Counted from the first letter of the stretch, positions 24,559 to 37,009 are shown. The stretch: DNA of 64,000 bases from Portulaca oleracea (GCA_029582165.1 CM055887.1:13939190-14003189); one strand, 5' to 3'. A program made the numbers and translations. The notes: generated by a model from the letters alone, not told the origin.

Positions 24559-24950
24559 TATTATTAATTGCGGGTCAAAGCCGTGGTTTTTAAGCGATCT
24601 GCCCGCCCAAAAACCGGGCCTCGAATGGACGGCCGGGCTCCGTGATCTGCCCGACCCGCCGGCCCGTCGGCCCGCTAATATAAATGAAAAAAAACAGAAA
24701 TCCAGAAATCGGGTCAGCCTGACCTGGCCCGGCCCGCTCAATGTTTATGTCTCAAATACATGGAGAATTCAGTAAAAAAATCCAGGTTGCACAATTGCTG
24801 ACCCGCTGACCCGGCCGGCGGCCCGCCGGGTCAGGGCTCGGGCCGACATTGCTTGACCCGAAGAACGGGCCGGGCTTGGATCGACGGGTCACAAATTTCC
24901 GGCCCGCCTGACTCGGCCCGCGGCCCGGCCCGACCCGCTCTATGCCCAAA
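24559..24950. repeat. GC-rich hAT-like element upstream of the SKS gene
   Basis: Dense CGGGCC, GGCCCG and GACCCGCC motifs make this block far more GC-rich than its surroundings. Similar GGGTC/GACCC motifs face one another in the two halves. Repeats of this kind are frequent in plant hAT non-autonomous elements. It begins about 430 bp upstream of the SKS start codon. Confidence 0.45.
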
Positions 24951-24959
24951 GTCTAGTTG

Positions 24960-26086
24960 TAGCAGATAATCAATCCCTTTTTTAATTAATTTATTCTAAA
25001 ATTAATCTTGGAGGGGTGAAATTACCACCAATCCAAATTTAAGTACCCATTTCCCCCTTTTTATTAGTAAACCCACCAAAGCTCTCACCCTCTTCCTCAC
25101 ATTCCTCTCTAGCTCCCTGCTTCTCCAATCTCTATCTCCTTTGTTGCTGCTCATCTTAAAGGCATATTTGATTCAGGTGTTTGTTAAGTTGTTTACCAAA
25201 CAGAGCTTGCATAAGACATGTATATTGTGTCACCAACTTACATCATAATAACAAGGAAATTTTAAAAGGTGAGGGAAGAGAGTTCAAATTGGACAAATAC
25301 CATCCTCAAATAACAAGGAAACTATCAAATATTAATAAACATTCAAAATATTAAAATTACAAATAAAATTGGTATTGGATATAATATTAGAATTACAAAT
25401 ATAATAAAGGTATTATTTAGAGGTCATGGGTAAACTACCAAAATATTAGAGTCATAAATAAGATTTACATTGAATATAATAATAGATAACAAGCAAACTA
25501 TCAAAATTCAAATTTTTAGAGCAGTAATCAGGAAAAACCTATTGATAAATTAATAAAAACAAGATTCTTTAACTACTTAGTGAAATTTATGATTGTGTCC
25601 AAATATTCTTGTACAAAGGTCAAGCTTTCACTTTTACAAGTTGTAACTCGTAAGTTACAATATAGGATGGTAAGTTTAGTAGTTTGAAAAAAATATTTTC
25701 TTTTGGTTGTCAAAAATAATTGGTTTCAAATTTACCCAACCCGATTTGACGCGATTCAACATTGAATAAAATCCTACCCAAATCCGCATTACTACCAACT
25801 AACGTTGACTTGAAATCCACTGACCACATTATTACATCAACCAATTCGAACCCGACATACGACTAAGTACCACCCAACCCATAGTATAACCGATTAAAGT
25901 AAACCTGAAATCAATTGAGCTCATTTATAACTGGACCACGTAGGGCTCGACCAAAGGTTGTATCGAAAGTTGAACTGAACCATACTCTAGCCAGATTAAA
26001 CCGACTTGTACCCAACCCAGAACCGAGTCACTATAGCACGTCTGAATATACCCGACCCAATCTTCAACCGATCGACTTCTGATTTG
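24960..26086. other. AT-rich spacer plus a CCCAACCCGA-type repeat
   Basis: Positions 24960-25720 are AT-rich with no gene seen. From about 25730 to 26086, motifs such as ACCCAACCC and AACCCGACATACG recur, of the type seen in hAT debris. This block abuts the broken end of the Copia fragment and probably interrupted it. Confidence 0.4.
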
Positions 26087-28436
26087 TTCTAAACCCCTAA
26101 TAACCAATCTTGCCTTATACCTTTCAATGCTCCCATCTGACCTGAATTTGACATTATAAACCCATCTAGGAGTGAGAGCTTTCTTACTAGAAGGTAGCCT
26201 TGTGAGCACCCAAGTATCATTTTTCTCTAAGGCATGTATCTCTTCCTTCATATCTCGTCTTCATTCAGGGTTTTGAACAACATCTTTGTAATTTGTGGGT
26301 TCTAAAACTTGCATTGTGGCAATAAGAGATGCTTCTGAATGATGCTGAAAGTATGAACCTTTAAACAAGGGATAAACAACTCTCTCCTTTATGCTGGTGA
26401 AACTATGTGACTATGAGGATGACACTGAATGTTTCTTTTTTGGTTGAATGAAGTCTTTTAACCAACAAAGTTCACGCCTTTGTCTGTTAGACTTCCTTAC
26501 ATCAGTTTGGTTTTTAATAGTTTCTGCATTGTCATTGTCCGTGTTAGAGACATATTCTGCATCAGGCAAAGGTTGCTCATTATTTTGCACTTCACTGGGC
26601 ATGGACAAGTTAGATTAGTCATGGTTTGTACTGGAATTCATTATGGTTTCTTGTGAATGCTCAAGGTTTTCTGTATTATGAAAGGTGCTTGCCTCAGCAT
26701 TTTACGAAAACCAAGCATTATCACCTGAAAGGAAATCATAGGGAGGAGGAAACTCAAAGCCAATTGGGTGTGATTCCTGATTTGAGATATCTGCCGAGTC
26801 ACATGGCAATTGACCAAACATAGGTAGCTGGCATTCTTGGTTTAGGTTGGCATTGAAATCACTTGTTGGCTGACTGTACACAGCTTTATTCTCAAACTCT
26901 TGGAGTTTTTCCCTAAAAGGAAACACTTCTTCTCTAAAAACAACATCCCTGTTGTGGAAGACTTTCCTAGTGTCTAATTGGTACAGTTTATACCCTTTCA
27001 TACCAAAGGTATACCTAAGTAAAATACATTTAATGACTCTGTTTGCAAACTTGTCATTTTCTCCCAAGTTAACAGCATATCACAAACAACCTATGGTTTT
27101 TAATTCAGTAATATCAGGTTTGACATTATAAAGTTTCTCAAAGGGACTTTTCCAATTTAGGTTTTTTATAGGAAGTTTATTAATTATGTAAGTCGCTTCC
27201 AAAACACATTCTCCCGAACAAGACCTAGAAAAACCTGCTTGCAGACTGATGGCTCTAGCTGTGTCCAGAAGGTGCCTGTGTTTTCTTTCAAGCACCCCAT
27301 TTTGTTGAAATGTCCTAACCATTGATCTTTGATGAAGGATGCACTTGGATTCAAACAAGGAAACACAAGCATTCTGCCAGAACTCAGTTCCATTGTCAGT
27401 TCTAACACATTTGACTCTTAAATCAAATTGAGTTTCAACCATGTTTAAGAATTTATCGATAGTATTTAGAACCTGCTTCTTATTTTGCAAAAGTTGCGTC
27501 CAAGTACATCTAGTAAAATCATCAACAATGGTTAGAAAATATTTTGCTCCATTTATATTGGGAATCCTATAGGCCCCCTACAGATCCATATGAATTAATT
27601 GAAAGGCATGGGACATTTTTATGGAGCTTCTATTGAAAGGCAATTTGTGAGATTCGGATAAAACACAGATTTCGCAATAAAAATTATCATTATCAAGAAC
27701 ATTACCACCATCAATGTGTTCAAGTTTAGAAAGGGAAGCATGGCCTAATCGAGTATGTAAAGTTTGCAATGAAAAATTAGAGACATTAATATTATAGCTC
27801 ATGTGATCACTAGCACCAGTGTCTATGATCCATGTTGTTTTAAGAATTTGTCTAGAATCATGGTGTGTGCAAGATGCTGAGTTAATTTCTATATTACCTG
27901 AAAATTGTGAAAGACGCCCAATATCAGACTTCTCTTGTTTATATTTGACTGCTTCTAGTTGGTCTTTGGAGGACTGCCCCTGTTCAAACTGATTCTGAGT
28001 CTTTGCAAAATGAACAGAGTGTTGCTGCTTTGCTTGATCATGGGTACCGACCTGATTCATATTGTATATTTCTTATGCAACCTGCTGGAAAACCTCATAT
28101 CCATTCGAGGCAACTGATTTATTTCTCCACTTAAGGGATCTTCAGTTTCTTCAGCAAACACGTTTGCAGCAACCTTCTTTCCCTTCTTTTTGTCGAACCA
28201 CTCGGGGTATCCAATGCGTTTAAAGCATTGGTCCCTTTCATGTCCTTGCTTCTGACAATAGGTGCAATATTTGCTCGCTTTTTCCTTTTTTGTAATCGTT
28301 TCTGGAGGGTTTAGAGTTAGCAGCTAAGGCATTTGCATCATCAAGATAGCTTGAACCAGCAATGTCGTTTTGTCTGGAAACACTGGCGCAAATTCTCCAT
28401 TGAAGCTGATGCACCCAGAGGCCATCTTGTGACTCT
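26087..28436 (-). mobile_element. Ty1/Copia fragment: gag end, protease, integrase, start of RT
   Basis: On the minus strand the order is: gag zinc knuckle (CQKQGHERDQC, then GYPEW, near 28190-28260); protease (WIIDTGASDHM near 27810-27840); integrase HHCC zinc finger (RLGHASLSKLEHI...CEIC); integrase core (VDDFTR near 27515, RTDNGTEF, NGVLERKHRHL); linker; and the opening of reverse transcriptase (EIHALEKNDTW, ERYKARLVIRG). The frame is unbroken by indels from about 28060 to 26087 but carries several in-frame stops. Two replace conserved Trp codons: MDL-stop-GAYRIPN at about 27580 and NPE-stop-RRDM at about 26255. RT after RLVIRG, RNase H and both LTRs are missing. Confidence 0.85.
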
Positions 28437-28985
28437 CAACCTGTTTAATTAAACGGGTTGACACAATGAACTCATTTAATTAAATGGGTTAGGTTCAGGT
28501 TAGGATTTTCGACACGAAAAAACACCTACTTAACCAGTTTAATTAGGCATGTTAAATGGGTCAAGTCATTTGCTCGATAATCATTACCCAATTATACCGT
28601 TTATCAATAAATTTAGGTGAAAGTTATAGTTAATAGTCTTTGAAATATACGTAATACTTATAATTTTAACTTACATTTATATATAACTCAAATTATATTA
28701 CCACGCAAATTGTTGAGTATGATATGTCATTATTTCGATCCCACAATGAGTTGTTTTGTATAAATGAGTTAATGGTTAAATGGGTAAATTGGTAACTTTA
28801 TTCTAAAACGTTTACTTAAATGGGTAAACAGGTCAAAATAAGGTCAACCCGTTTAAAATTAAACGGTAAATGGTTTCAATTTCCAACTCATTTAATAAAT
28901 GGGTTAGGTTCAGGTCAGAAGATTTTTAACCCGTTTAAGTTTGACACGAACACGAACCCGACTCGACCTGACCTATTAGCCAGCT
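28437..28985. repeat. hAT-like repeat with AACCCGTTTAA motifs
   Basis: Repeated AACCCGTTTAA, ATGGGTTAGGTTCAGGT and GACACGAA motifs occur at both ends, and the right end reads AACCCGACTCGACCTGACC. This composition is typical of small plant hAT derivatives. It abuts the gag end of the Copia fragment. Confidence 0.45.
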
Positions 28986-29598
28986 CTACATGAAATGTAG
29001 CATTGAGGGCCTTGTACCCGCAGGTTGCTTTGAGAGTTGTCTCCTTTCTTGCTTTAGTAATTTTGTCTTTCATATCAAAACTCCGTCGGAGGTCCTTGAT
29101 GAGTGTAAAGGTGATGTCCTTGATCCTAGCGCCAACAGAACTGATCGTTTTTCTCATGGAAAACTTGTGGAGTGTACGTTATGTTTCCAGAACGAGGTGT
29201 GCAATGGAGGTCGTTGGAAAGACAAGTGATCAAAAGATTGGGCCCATGTACATGAAAGTGACTCCAAATGGCACATTTTGGAAGATTTGAATAAGAAAAG
29301 GATTACAAATGGAAATAAATCAAAGTGGAAGGCTTTTATGTGGATTGAATTTATTTGGGCTTTTGGTTTTTATCATTTTTTCATTTCATAAGTTCTTTGA
29401 ATTTTACTTAATTATTCTAAAATAAAATAACAGTAAAGTAAAATAAATTACATTTGTTACAAATTTGAATTGAATGATAAAATTCAATGTCTAGATGACT
29501 GAAACTCTCGTTTCTTTCATATTTCTATGAAAGCTAAAAATGCTGAGAATAGAAGTAATCGTATAAAATATGATCCATGTGTTATGATTAAAGATGCT
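28986..29598. other. Unrecognised stretch, perhaps retroelement debris
   Basis: A minus-strand frame across 28986-29157 (starting near MRKTISSVGARIKDI) has protein-like composition, but I do not recognise it. It could be the N-terminal part of the interrupted Copia gag. The rest is AT-rich. Confidence 0.3.
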
Positions 29599-29599
29599 A

Positions 29600-30180
29600 G
29601 TCTGATTCAAAACATTTTCATTTGAGATTTCTCTGCAAGATTTAAATAAGAAGCAAGTGCTAATAGGAATTTGGGTTTGGACATTAATAATTCAATTTCG
29701 GAGGAAGACAATCTTAACTTGATCAAAGAGATGTTGGATAAGAAAATAGAGGCTATTGTTTTTCAACAAGATAAATACAAATCCCTGACTCTTGATGGCT
29801 TTGCTATTGCTTTTTACAACAATCAGTGGAATATAATTCGGTATGACATCTATGAAGTGGTTAAGTCCTTTTTCAAACAAGTGAACCGCACTCTAGTTGA
29901 TTAGCTTGTGTCTTAGTGGCAAGGATTCCACCTTCCATCCCTCCTTCCAGGATCGATTCTTTGGGGAGCGCTCTTTTCTTATTAATTGTGGGAGTATTCT
30001 GAGTGGATGGTGGGCCTAGATTTAGGCATTGACATTCTTATTCTCCATTCGATAAAACCTATTATTATTTTAGTGTTCCGTGTGATAAGAGATCATTGGG
30101 TAGACTAATTACTTAAATAAAAAAAAGTGAACCACACTTTAATTACTTTAACTAGTCTTTAACTCGTGCAATACACAGTG
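29600..30180 (+). mobile_element. LINE reverse-transcriptase fragment
   Basis: The plus-strand frame around 29700-29898 reads EDNLNLIKEML...TLDGFAIAFYNNQWNII...VVKSFFKQVNRTL. This matches the LINE RT block normally written KAPGPDGF..FFK..W..I...V...F. It is interrupted by a SINE and decays after about 30145. Confidence 0.65.
29899..30124 (+). mobile_element. tRNA-derived SINE inside the LINE fragment
   Basis: It has a box-A-like GTCTTAGTGGCAAGG near 29910 and a box-B-like AGGATCGATTCTTTGG near 29949, and ends in an A-rich tail. It is flanked by 20-bp near-identical direct repeats, AAGTGAACCGCACTCTAGTT (29879-29898) and AAGTGAACCACACTTTAATT (30125-30144), with three mismatches. Removing it rejoins the LINE frame. 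Confidence 0.7.
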
Positions 30181-30647
30181 TATGATAAAAGAAATATTAT
30201 TTTTAACAAAAATAAACCTAAATTATTATTGTACATATAAATTAAAATGGCCACAACATAAATTATATAATTAAATGAAAGATATGAAAAATTGTTCAAA
30301 TAATAATATATAAAATTAAAAATACATGTAGGTCAACAGTTTAAGTAAGAAACTTACAATCTTATTCTAATTCTTGATAAATTTATTAGAAATTATAATT
30401 ATAGTAATGGATATATATTTTTAGCTTTGGACTACAATTAGGAAAACACATTTTTATTTGTTTAATTACAACTGATGATAATTATGAAAATGTATTTTTT
30501 TTTTGTTAATAATAATATCAGCAAGGCAAATTTCTTATATATGTGTTTGTTAGGGTTCTACCAAAGTTGTTACTATAGTAGGGTTAGCTAGAGTATTGGT
30601 GGAGTTAATGTTATAGTGCGATAACCAGATATTAATAATGTGCTTAT
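30181..30647. other. Gene-free AT-rich stretch
   Basis: No coding sequence or defined repeat boundaries are seen before the LINE target duplication at 30648. Confidence 0.5.
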
Positions 30648-30811
30648 AAATTGGTGATGGTTAAATAAGCTTTCAACTTGATAATTGAGAAGGCAATTCA
30701 AAAACGTCTCTCCTAGTGTTGACCTACGTGGGAGTTTTTTTCCTAGGAATCTAGGGTTTTTGCCTGCGGCTAGTCTGCGGTTGTGTCCGGGTGCTGCCGG
30801 AAAAGGGGAGG

Positions 30812-32090
30812 ATGGTGACCATGGGGGATAATCTCCGGGGGGAAGGATCGGGAGGAAAGGGGAAACAACCCATAGTCTGGGCAGATGAGGTGTCGGACGA
30901 CGAAGAATCCCAAATCTCGTTGTGCTTGATAGGCAAACTATGGACGACGAAAAAGGTCAACACCTTTGCTTTTATGAAAACCATAGAAACCATATGGGGG
31001 TTGGAACACGGGATGGACGTAAAGGAGGTGGCTGCAAATCTTTATCTATTCCAATTCCACCATTGGAAAGACAAAGCGAAGGTGCAAGAGGGTGAACCAT
31101 GGACTTTCGACAAAGCGGTTCTATGTCTGGGAGAGGTGGAAGGCGATCTGCAACCATCGAAGGCAGCGGAAACTCTTACCCACACCCCATTCTGGGCGAG
31201 AGTCTACGACCCGCCTTTTAAGGGCAGGAATGAAAGGAATATCAAAGCCCTAGCCGACTATGTGGGAGTCTTGATGAAAATAGACGATTCAGATATGATG
31301 GGATGGGAAAAGTCCCTCTGATTCCGGGTTCTGATGGATCTTCAGGAACCTTTTCCTAATGCAATACCCATTGAGAAACGGAATGGAGAGAAGGTGGAAC
31401 TGCAAGTTAAATATGAACGGTTGCCAACAATATGTTTTTTCTGTGGGAAACTTGGGCACCATGAAAAAGATTGTATGGAGAAGGAAGGAGAAGACAATGT
31501 ACAATGGTTCCGATACGGAGACTGGATGAAAGCATCTCCATGGCATACAAGGAGGGGCTTTAGCAGTGATCATGGGCAAACGGGTGTAACTCCGAGGAAG
31601 CTGGTATTCCCACCGAGGAAAGCCGAAAAGCAACAATGTCCACCCACTTATACTGATCCACCCTCAGTGGAGCAGGTTGTCGAGGGCCTGCAACGGGTAC
31701 AAGTTGAAGCGGGGGAAGTCGATGAATGGGGGGAGGACGAGGCAGAAGGTGATAAAATTGAAGTGGGTGAAAATGGAGTGGAAGTAGGAGTAGCTGAGGG
31801 CGAAGGGGGTGTAGATAGGGAGAGAGGAGGGAGTGGTGAGGAGGAGATAGTTGATCCAACAATGGTGGTGAATAAGGGGGGTGGGAAGAAGTGGAAGAGA
31901 CTGGTAAGGAGGATGGGGGAGGGAGTAGGGAAGGACGGTGTGGGAAAAGGATACAAGAGATTGGCTGGGGGGGGGGGATGATATGGAAGTGGATAATCAG
32001 AAGAAGCAAAAAGGGAATGCGTACAATGATGTAGATCCAGTGACTGTGCAAGTAGCGAAGGCTATTTATCAGCCCCGCGAAAAACAATGA
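30812..32090 (+). pseudogene. LINE B ORF1: DUF4283-like plus CCHC zinc knuckle
   Basis: The first ATG is at 30812. The N-terminal part (WADEVSDDEE...LIGKLWTTKKVN...FMKTIETIWGL...PWTFDKAVLCL) is the DUF4283 RNA-binding-like region of plant L1 gag. A zinc knuckle follows (ICFFCGKLGHHEKDC near 31430-31475), then an acidic Gly/Glu-rich tail. A TGA at 31319-31321 (likely from CGA) splits the frame. A run of 11 Gs at 31967-31977 shifts it by one base; the tail past it ends QPREKQ-stop at 32088-32090. That stop overlaps the ORF2 ATG at 32087. Confidence 0.8.
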
Positions 32091-35000
32091 AAATCCTCGT
32101 GTGGAACTGCCGTGGGTTGGGGAACCCACACGCAGTAAGAGGCGTAAAACGCCTTGTGAGGTCGGAAGACCCGGATGTGATTTTCCTTAATGAGACAAAA
32201 TTGAAGGAATGGGAGATAGCTCCGCTGAAGTCACATGTTAAGATGGATAACAGGGTTTACGTCAGCTGCGTGGGAGAAGCGAGATCGAGAAAGGGTGGTC
32301 TGGTACTTATGTGGAGAGACTCCTTGAACCTTAATCTGAAGTCTTCCTCGTTAAATCATATCGATGTAGACTGTATTGGGAGTGATGGGACAAAACTTTG
32401 GCGTTTTACCGGTTTTTATGGCCACCCAAACGAGGAGGATAAATGGAGGACTTGGGAGCTGATGAAGGGACTGAAGGAGGATGATGAGGATGCATGGCTG
32501 TGCGGGGGAGATTTCAACAATATTTTGTGCCATGTAGAGAAACAAGGGGGCTTACGAAGGAAGCTAGGGAGTTGGAGGGTTTTAGAGAGGCTTTGGATTG
32601 GTGTGGCTTGAGTGATCTGGGTTATGAAGGGCATGTTTTCACATGGAATAATGGGAGGGAGGGGGAGGATAATATCCAAGAGAGACTAGATAGATTCCTT
32701 GGGAATCGGGAGTGGCGAAACCTGTTTGCATGGAATTATGTGACCCATTTACACAAGCGACGCTTGGATCATTTGCCGGTGGTCCTTGTTAGTGAAGCAC
32801 ATGTGGAAAGGAGATGGAAAGCACGTAACAAATATAGGCCATGCAGATTTGAAAAAGGGTGGGTGAAGGAGGAGGGGTGTGAGGAGATAGTCGAAGATGC
32901 ATGGGGACGGGGTTGTAGTCTGCACATTGCAGATAGACTAACTGTTTGTTGCAAGTCTTTAAAAAAGAAGATGGGCTATGATATGAAACAGTTAAGGAAA
33001 GAAATGGAGGATGTTAAGTGGGCTATTGAGTAAGCCCAAAAAATGACGCCAAATGGGGAAAATATGCAACAGTTGCGGGCTCTTGTGAAGAGGTTGGAGG
33101 TGTTGGAGGGATGGGAGGAGGAGTATTGGGCCCAAAGGAGCAGGCAGAATTGGCTCAAAGATGGTGACCGAAACACAAGTTTTTTCCATGAAAAGGCATC
33201 GCAGCGAGCCTGGAGGAACCGAATCACCTGTATTCGAGATGAGGCTGATGAGTGGCAATATGAGACGAAGGCGGTGGAAGGTGTGTTTGTAAGATACTTC
33301 GAACACATTTTCACGTCGAGAGAGGGTACGGATACAGACCCAGTCACGAGTGTTGTCACACCCCGGGTTTCGGAGTACATGAACGAGCAACTCAGCAAGC
33401 CTACTCTGAAGAGGAAGTTTTTCAAGCTCTACAACAGATGCACCCGACGAAGGCACCGGGACCGGACGGTATGCCCGCACTATTTTTTCAAACTTTTTGG
33501 TCAACTATTCGGAATGATGTTTTATCCTTTGTGTTGGGTGTTTTGAATGATGGGCTGTCTGTGGAGAGTGTAAACCAAACTTATATTGCGTTGATACCAA
33601 AAGTGAAGACCCGCTCCACCACAAAGGACTTCCGACCGATTAGCTTGTGTAATGTTGTATATAAGCTTATCTCTAAGACTATTGCAAATAGGATGAAGAA
33701 GGTGCTCCCACAAGTTATTCATGAGTCCCAGAGTGCCTTTGTACCGGGGAGACTCATAACGGATAATATCCTTGTTGCTTTCGAACACTTTCACTTCTTG
33801 AAGAAAAGACCGAAGAATGTCAAAAAAGGTCATATGGCACTAAAACTTGACATGAGTAAGGCATATGATAGAGTGGAGTGGAGGTTTGTTGAGAAAATGA
33901 TGGAGGCATTGGGGTTTAATGTGAGTTTTGTGAGCCTCATCATGAGGTGCATCTCGTCGGTTCGCTATCAGATTTTGTTCAATGGGATACCGTCGGAAGG
34001 GATTACTCCCCAGAGAGGCCTGCGTCAGGGCGATCCAATATCACCGTATCTTTTCTTAGTGTGCGCAGAGGGCTTGTCAGCACTGATAAGACACAGAGAA
34101 GATCAAAGGCGCATCATGGAGTAAGGGTTGCTAGGGGGGCTCCGGTGGTGTCACATTTATTTTTTTGCAGATGACAGTTTGTTGTTCGTGAGAGCTACTG
34201 AGGAAGAGGCAATGCAAGTACTGGACATCTTACATGTCTATGAGTCCGCCTCCGGACAAATGATCAATGTGGATAAATCAGAGGTTTCGTATAGCCGAAA
34301 TGTGAGCGAACAATTGCGAAATATGCTTCAACAGAGGTTGGGTTTTAAATCGGTTGAAACACATGACCGTTATCTTGGAATGCCGACGTTTATAGGGAGG
34401 TCCAAGAAGATGGTTTTTCAGGTTATCCAAGATCGAGTCTGGAAAAAGCTCAAGGGGTGGAAGGAACAATTTTTGTCCAAAGCGGGTAAGGAGGTGTTAC
34501 TTAAGGCAGTTGCACAGGCCATACCTACCTATGCAATGCAATGTTTCGAACTACCGAGCACTTTTTGCAAAACGATAGAAGGACACTGTAGGAAGTTCTG
34601 GTGGGCAAGGAATGGCGAAGAGGGAGGGATTTGTTGGTTAGCTTGGACAAAGATGTGTCGACCGAAGGATGCAGGGGAAATGGGTTTTCGCTCGTTCCAA
34701 ATCTTTAATAAAGCCCTACTTGCAAAGCAAGTATGGCGACTTGCAACAACACCAAATTCGCTTGCAGCGAGGGTCTTAAAGGCGAAATACTACCCAAAGT
34801 GTGATTTGTGGGAAGCGAAATTGGGTCACCAGCCGAGCTATACATGGTGGAGTTTGCACGGGGTGCGGGACCAGCTGTTGAAGGGGACACGGTGGAGCAT
34901 CGAAGACGGGGGAAAGGTGAGAATTTGGGGTAATCAGTGGGTGCCGGGGTTGCCAGATGGGAGGATCCTGACACCAGCTGTTGGTCTGGATGAAAATGCA

Positions 35001-36210
35001 GTTGTGAAGGAGCTTATAAACCATGATAATGGGAGTTGGAGAGAGGATCTCCTTGACATGTGTTTTGACGAGCGGAGTCGAAGAGCAATTAAATCAATTC
35101 CGCTGAGTGAGGCGGGGGGAAGTGATAAGTTGTTCTGGTTACCGAGCTACAACGGAGAGTTCACAGTCAAAACCGCATATCGGTTTTTCTGGTCGATGGA
35201 GGAGGAGGGAGAGGGTGAGAATGGATCCTGTTCAAGAGTTAATGAAGGAAGTGGGGATTTGATTTGGAAGGTTCAAGCGAGGCCAAAGGTGAAGCATTGC
35301 ATATGGCGTGCCTGGAAGGATATCTTTCCAACGCGAGCAAACTTGATAAAAAAGATGGTGGAAGTGGATCCAATATGCTCGGTGTGTGGTGAAGCTGTAG
35401 AAACGAACAATCATATTCTTCTGGACTGTGAGTGGGCGAAGGCGGTTTGGAAGTGCAGTGTGTTTCGGTATGAGGTGGAGAGGAGGGATATGGTTGATGT
35501 GGGGAAATGGATTGAGGCCCGACTAAAGGAGACGGATGCCACAGCTGGGGGCCTCTTAGCCACCATTCTATAGGGGCTGTGGGAGGCGCGGAATAAACTG
35601 GTGTTTCGGAACATACGGAGGGAACCCATCGAGGTGGCATACCGAGCGTTGGACTACCAGCTACTGTACCTTGAGGGACAACAAGGTACAAGAATAACCA
35701 ATTCAGGAGAATTTCCTAAGCAGCAGTGGAAGAGACCGGTACCGGGTTGGTAGAAAGTAAATGTCGATGCAGCGCTGGACAAGAAAGGGCATGGAGGATT
35801 GGGGATTGTCATTCGAAACCACTAAGGGGAAGTGGTTCATGCTATGGTCGTCTTTCAAGAAGTGGGATGGGATGTAGAAGCTATGGAGGCAAAGGCTATC
35901 AGAGAAGGTATGAAAGCAGCAAAGGAGAGAGGTTTGCAATGCATTGAAGTGGTGTCTGATTGCAAAATGTCATCAGGGGGCTCAATGAAGGCTGGAAAGT
36001 AGCACCAAGCTCGGCTCGAATTCTAAAGGACTGCACAGTCTAGCTTCTAGTTTTAGTTCTGTTTGTTTTCGTTTTGAAGGGAGACACTGTAACAAAGCGG
36101 CACATTCGTTAGCCCGTTTGGCAGTGACCCTGGGTTTTTCCAGTTTTTGGTTTGATTCATGTCCTCATGAGATCACAGATTTAGTGAGCTCTGAGGCCCT
36201 TTCAAGTTGA
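32087..36210 (+). pseudogene. LINE B ORF2: endonuclease, reverse transcriptase, zf-RVT, RNase H
   Basis: It opens MKILVWNCRGLGNPHAVRG with the endonuclease motifs NCRGLG, NETKL and GGDFNN. Reverse-transcriptase blocks follow: TKAPGPDGMPALFF (33445), FRPISLCNVVYK, SAFVPGRLITDNI, LDMSKAYDRVEW, GLRQGDPISPYLF and FADDSLLFV (34165). Next come zf-RVT (WRAWKDIFPTRANL...CSVCGEAVETNNHILLDC near 35305-35430) and RNase H (VNVDAAL, EAMEAKAIREG near 35880, VSDCK near 35955, NKAAHSLARLA near 36100). The frame ends at TGA 36208-36210. Lesions: frameshifts near 32545, 33420, 34105 and 34165; stops at 33031, 35571 (Trp to TAG), 35751 and 35823. Confidence 0.85.
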
Positions 36211-36273
36211 ATAAAATGGCACCTGTGTGTTGGTGCTGCGATTACATCAAAAAAAAAAAAAATTGGTGATGGT

Positions 36274-36954
36274 CATAAAGAGATTTGATAAGCAATTTAC
36301 TTGGATTTTTCAAATAAAATCTTTTTTATAGTTAATTTAGATAAACATAATTCAAAAGGGCGGAGATTTAAATATCAAAAGAAAACTAAAATGTGAATAA
36401 AAAAAATTCTCTATGCCTTGATCACAAATTATTTTGTACATCATGGTGGGCCTACCTAAGTCCACCACATGTACTAAAATATGTTAATTTTTAAGCGAGG
36501 AAATTTTGTAAAAACAATTGATAATATTGATGAATGTTAAAACAATATTGACAAATTTACATTGCCTTTTATAACAATTATTGATGAATTTATTCTGAAA
36601 ATTTTAACACTTTCGTAGACATAAGTAGGTATTACATGGTGTACCATATAATAATCAATCCTCTAATTGGTGGAAGTTCGTGAATTACGTACCCTTTGTA
36701 TAATTAGGAGCCCTATGTCATACAAATTAAGAAACTATAATTCAGTTATTCTGGGTAACTATTTCAGTTTTGGACAGTTCCAGTTATAATAAATCAAGTA
36801 TACGATAATTAAAACCGAAATTGGGGAAAATCATAATTATCTTTTTTAATTAATTGTGAAACACAAAATTATTATGTTTTCACTATTTAATGGGACCCAT
36901 AAAATTTTCTATTATAATTACATAGGATTGTTGTTATCATTATTATTATTGTTA

Positions 36955-37009
<55 letters not shown>

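Larger units (their letters stand above)
30662..36259 (+). mobile_element. Full-length L1-type LINE (copy B)
   Basis: Target duplications bound it: TTGGTGATGGT, extendable by As, lies at 30651-30661 and again at 36263-36273 directly after the poly(A) run. The 5.6-kb body has a ~150-bp 5' UTR, ORF1, an ORF2 joined to it by an ATGA overlap, an AATAAA at 36210-36215 and a ~13-A tail. Both ORFs carry several stops and frameshifts, so this copy is dead. It belongs to the plant L1 group with a C-terminal RNase H. Confidence 0.9.

Noticed and set aside
28915..29157. Minus-strand 80-codon frame as an independent gene
   Set aside because: More likely retroelement debris; the C-terminal half is hAT-like repeat sequence.
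31560..32129. 189-codon minus-strand frame rich in Pro/Ser
   Set aside because: Antisense shadow of the Gly/Glu-rich tail of LINE B ORF1.
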